Shown here: one piece after another, positions 5,745 through 6,223 of the stretch
How positions within the stretch are numbered: the stretch's first letter is position 1
Layout: the number at the start of each line of letters is the position of its first letter
Assembly (NCBI GenBank): GCA_964601505.1
Contig: CAZRNR010000081.1
Coordinates: 1 to 6,223, forward strand
Source: DRWZ01 sp964601505
GTDB lineage: Bacteria; Calescibacteriota; Calescibacteriia; Calescibacteriales; Calescibacteriaceae
Reading direction: 5' to 3'
DNA: 6,223 nucleotides
Notes under the pieces: generated by a model
What the model was told of the DNA's origin: nothing
The model's input: only the letters and a program-made list of their open reading frames with translations
Database searches by the model: none
Program-made: the position numbers and the translations under genes

Positions 5745-6223
5745 TCAGATCATAAGTACATTATATTCATCACAAGCTTTATTTGCGCCTTCTGTGAATT
5801 CCTTACCAATGACAGCAGGGATACACTCTTTCCCAAGAACCTTAGCAATTATCATTGCCCTTTTTGCAGCCCTTTGGACATCTTCTTTATCTACGACAAA
5901 GGATATTTCAGCAGCAATAAGAACCTCCTTTGGTCCATCTTTCCTTAAGAATCCCCTGACCACAGCATCAACTCTGAGAGCCTCTTGTGCATCTTGAGAG
6001 CTAATTATTCCTTTTTCTACAGAGTCATATAGAGAATCAGCAAGTTCGCTGGTATCTAACAGACTTGCCTTTTTAAGTAATCTTCCAAAGAAAGCACCGA
6101 CTTTATCTCTTACCAGTAGTTCCATAAATCCGCCTTTTAGCCATCCCACATCAATCTTGAGCTTTGCAACATCCTGTTTTAGTGTTGCGACGTCTTGCTT
6201 TAGTATTGCGACATCCTGTTTTA
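5745..6223 (-). CDS. Coiled-coil protein with PD-(D/E)XK-like domain, C-terminal part (cut by right edge)
   Basis: The open frame enters from the right edge with two bases of a codon, then 158 residues to the TGA at 5747-5745. It begins with coiled-coil heptads (KQDVAI, LKQDVAT, LKQDVAK, LKIDVGW). A GTG at 6149 could be taken as a start, but it lies inside this coiled coil and is not one. After a helical linker (about 30-80, including AFFGRLLKKA and SELADSLYDSVEKG) comes an alpha/beta domain that resembles PD-(D/E)XK nuclease folds: LRVDAVVRG (Asp at fragment residue 85), VLIAAEISFVV (Glu105), then DKEDVQRAAKRA and a final strand CIPAVIGKEF. The Lys of a canonical ExK is Ser (EIS), as I recall for relatives of this family, so catalysis is not assured. 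The 5' half is outside the window, or is the fragment at 1-313 if the ends join. The function is unknown. No terminator is visible after the stop. Confidence 0.88.
   Translation of the reverse strand, partial: KQDVAILKQDVATLKQDVAKLKIDVGWLKGGFMELLVRDKVGAFFGRLLKKASLLDTSELADSLYDSVEKGIISSQDAQEALRVDAVVRGFLRKDGPKEVLIAAEISFVVDKEDVQRAAKRAMIIAKVLGKECIPAVIGKEFTEGANKACDEYNVLMI
6164..6223 (-). repeat. Tandem 21-bp repeat encoding LKQDVA heptads (right array)
   Basis: There are two full 21-bp units (6164-6184 and 6185-6205) and 18 bases of a third (6206-6223), of the same type as at the left edge. Positions 6185-6223 are identical to 1-39. Joining the ends over that identity gives an array of four well-conserved units with the reading frame intact. 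Confidence 0.93.

Noticed and set aside
5649..5997. Two plus-strand ORFs overlapping the right-edge gene
   Set aside because: Their longest parts are antisense shadows of the PD-(D/E)XK-like coding sequence, and the remainder is low-complexity AT-rich DNA.
6147..6149. GTG at 6149 as the start of a 134-residue gene
   Set aside because: The frame continues upstream without a stop through coiled-coil heptads to the window edge, so the GTG is an internal Val codon.

Overview
The window is AT-rich DNA that looks like bacterial chromosome. It encodes a two-domain GlnE-type adenylyltransferase, a family known mainly from bacteria. It also has a textbook sigma-70-type promoter (TTGACA, 17 bp, TATAAA). 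Lys/Glu/Ile-rich proteins, frequent AGA/AGG and ATA codons, a THEP1-type NTPase and the coiled-coil family at both ends suggest a thermophile. That last point is inference, and no phylum can be named from the sequence alone.

Layout, left to right. (1) Positions 1-313, minus strand: the 5' half of a coiled-coil gene that runs off the left edge inside a tandem array of 21-bp units. (2) 314-530: spacer with small AT-rich dyads. (3) 531-1127, minus: a compact alpha/beta serine hydrolase with a TTG start. (4) 1128-1433: non-coding spacer. (5) 1434-3923, plus: glnE, with two nucleotidyltransferase domains and a short N-terminus. (6) 3916-5088, minus: a fusion of a THEP1-type NTPase to a HAD hydrolase, overlapping glnE tail-to-tail by 8 bp. 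(7) 5089-5744: about 650 bp without a convincing gene. It holds the fusion gene's promoter, a two-copy ~30-bp repeat flanking a bulged hairpin, and a doubtful small ORF. (8) 5745-6223, minus: the 3' half of a coiled-coil/PD-(D/E)XK-like gene, cut by the right edge inside the same 21-bp array.

The first 39 bases (1-39) are identical to the last 39 (6185-6223). Joining the ends over this identity gives one in-frame gene of 250 codons plus stop. The window may therefore be a contig that broke at this repeat, either in two paralogous copies or in one copy falsely closed on itself. A real 6.2-kb circle carrying glnE seems less likely.

The genes do not form one operon. glnE (nitrogen control through glutamine synthetase) stands alone on the plus strand, without glnA or glnB here. 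The NTPase-HAD fusion could be a nucleotide house-cleaning enzyme with its own promoter. No start codon has a convincing Shine-Dalgarno sequence, and the one clear promoter predicts an almost leaderless mRNA.
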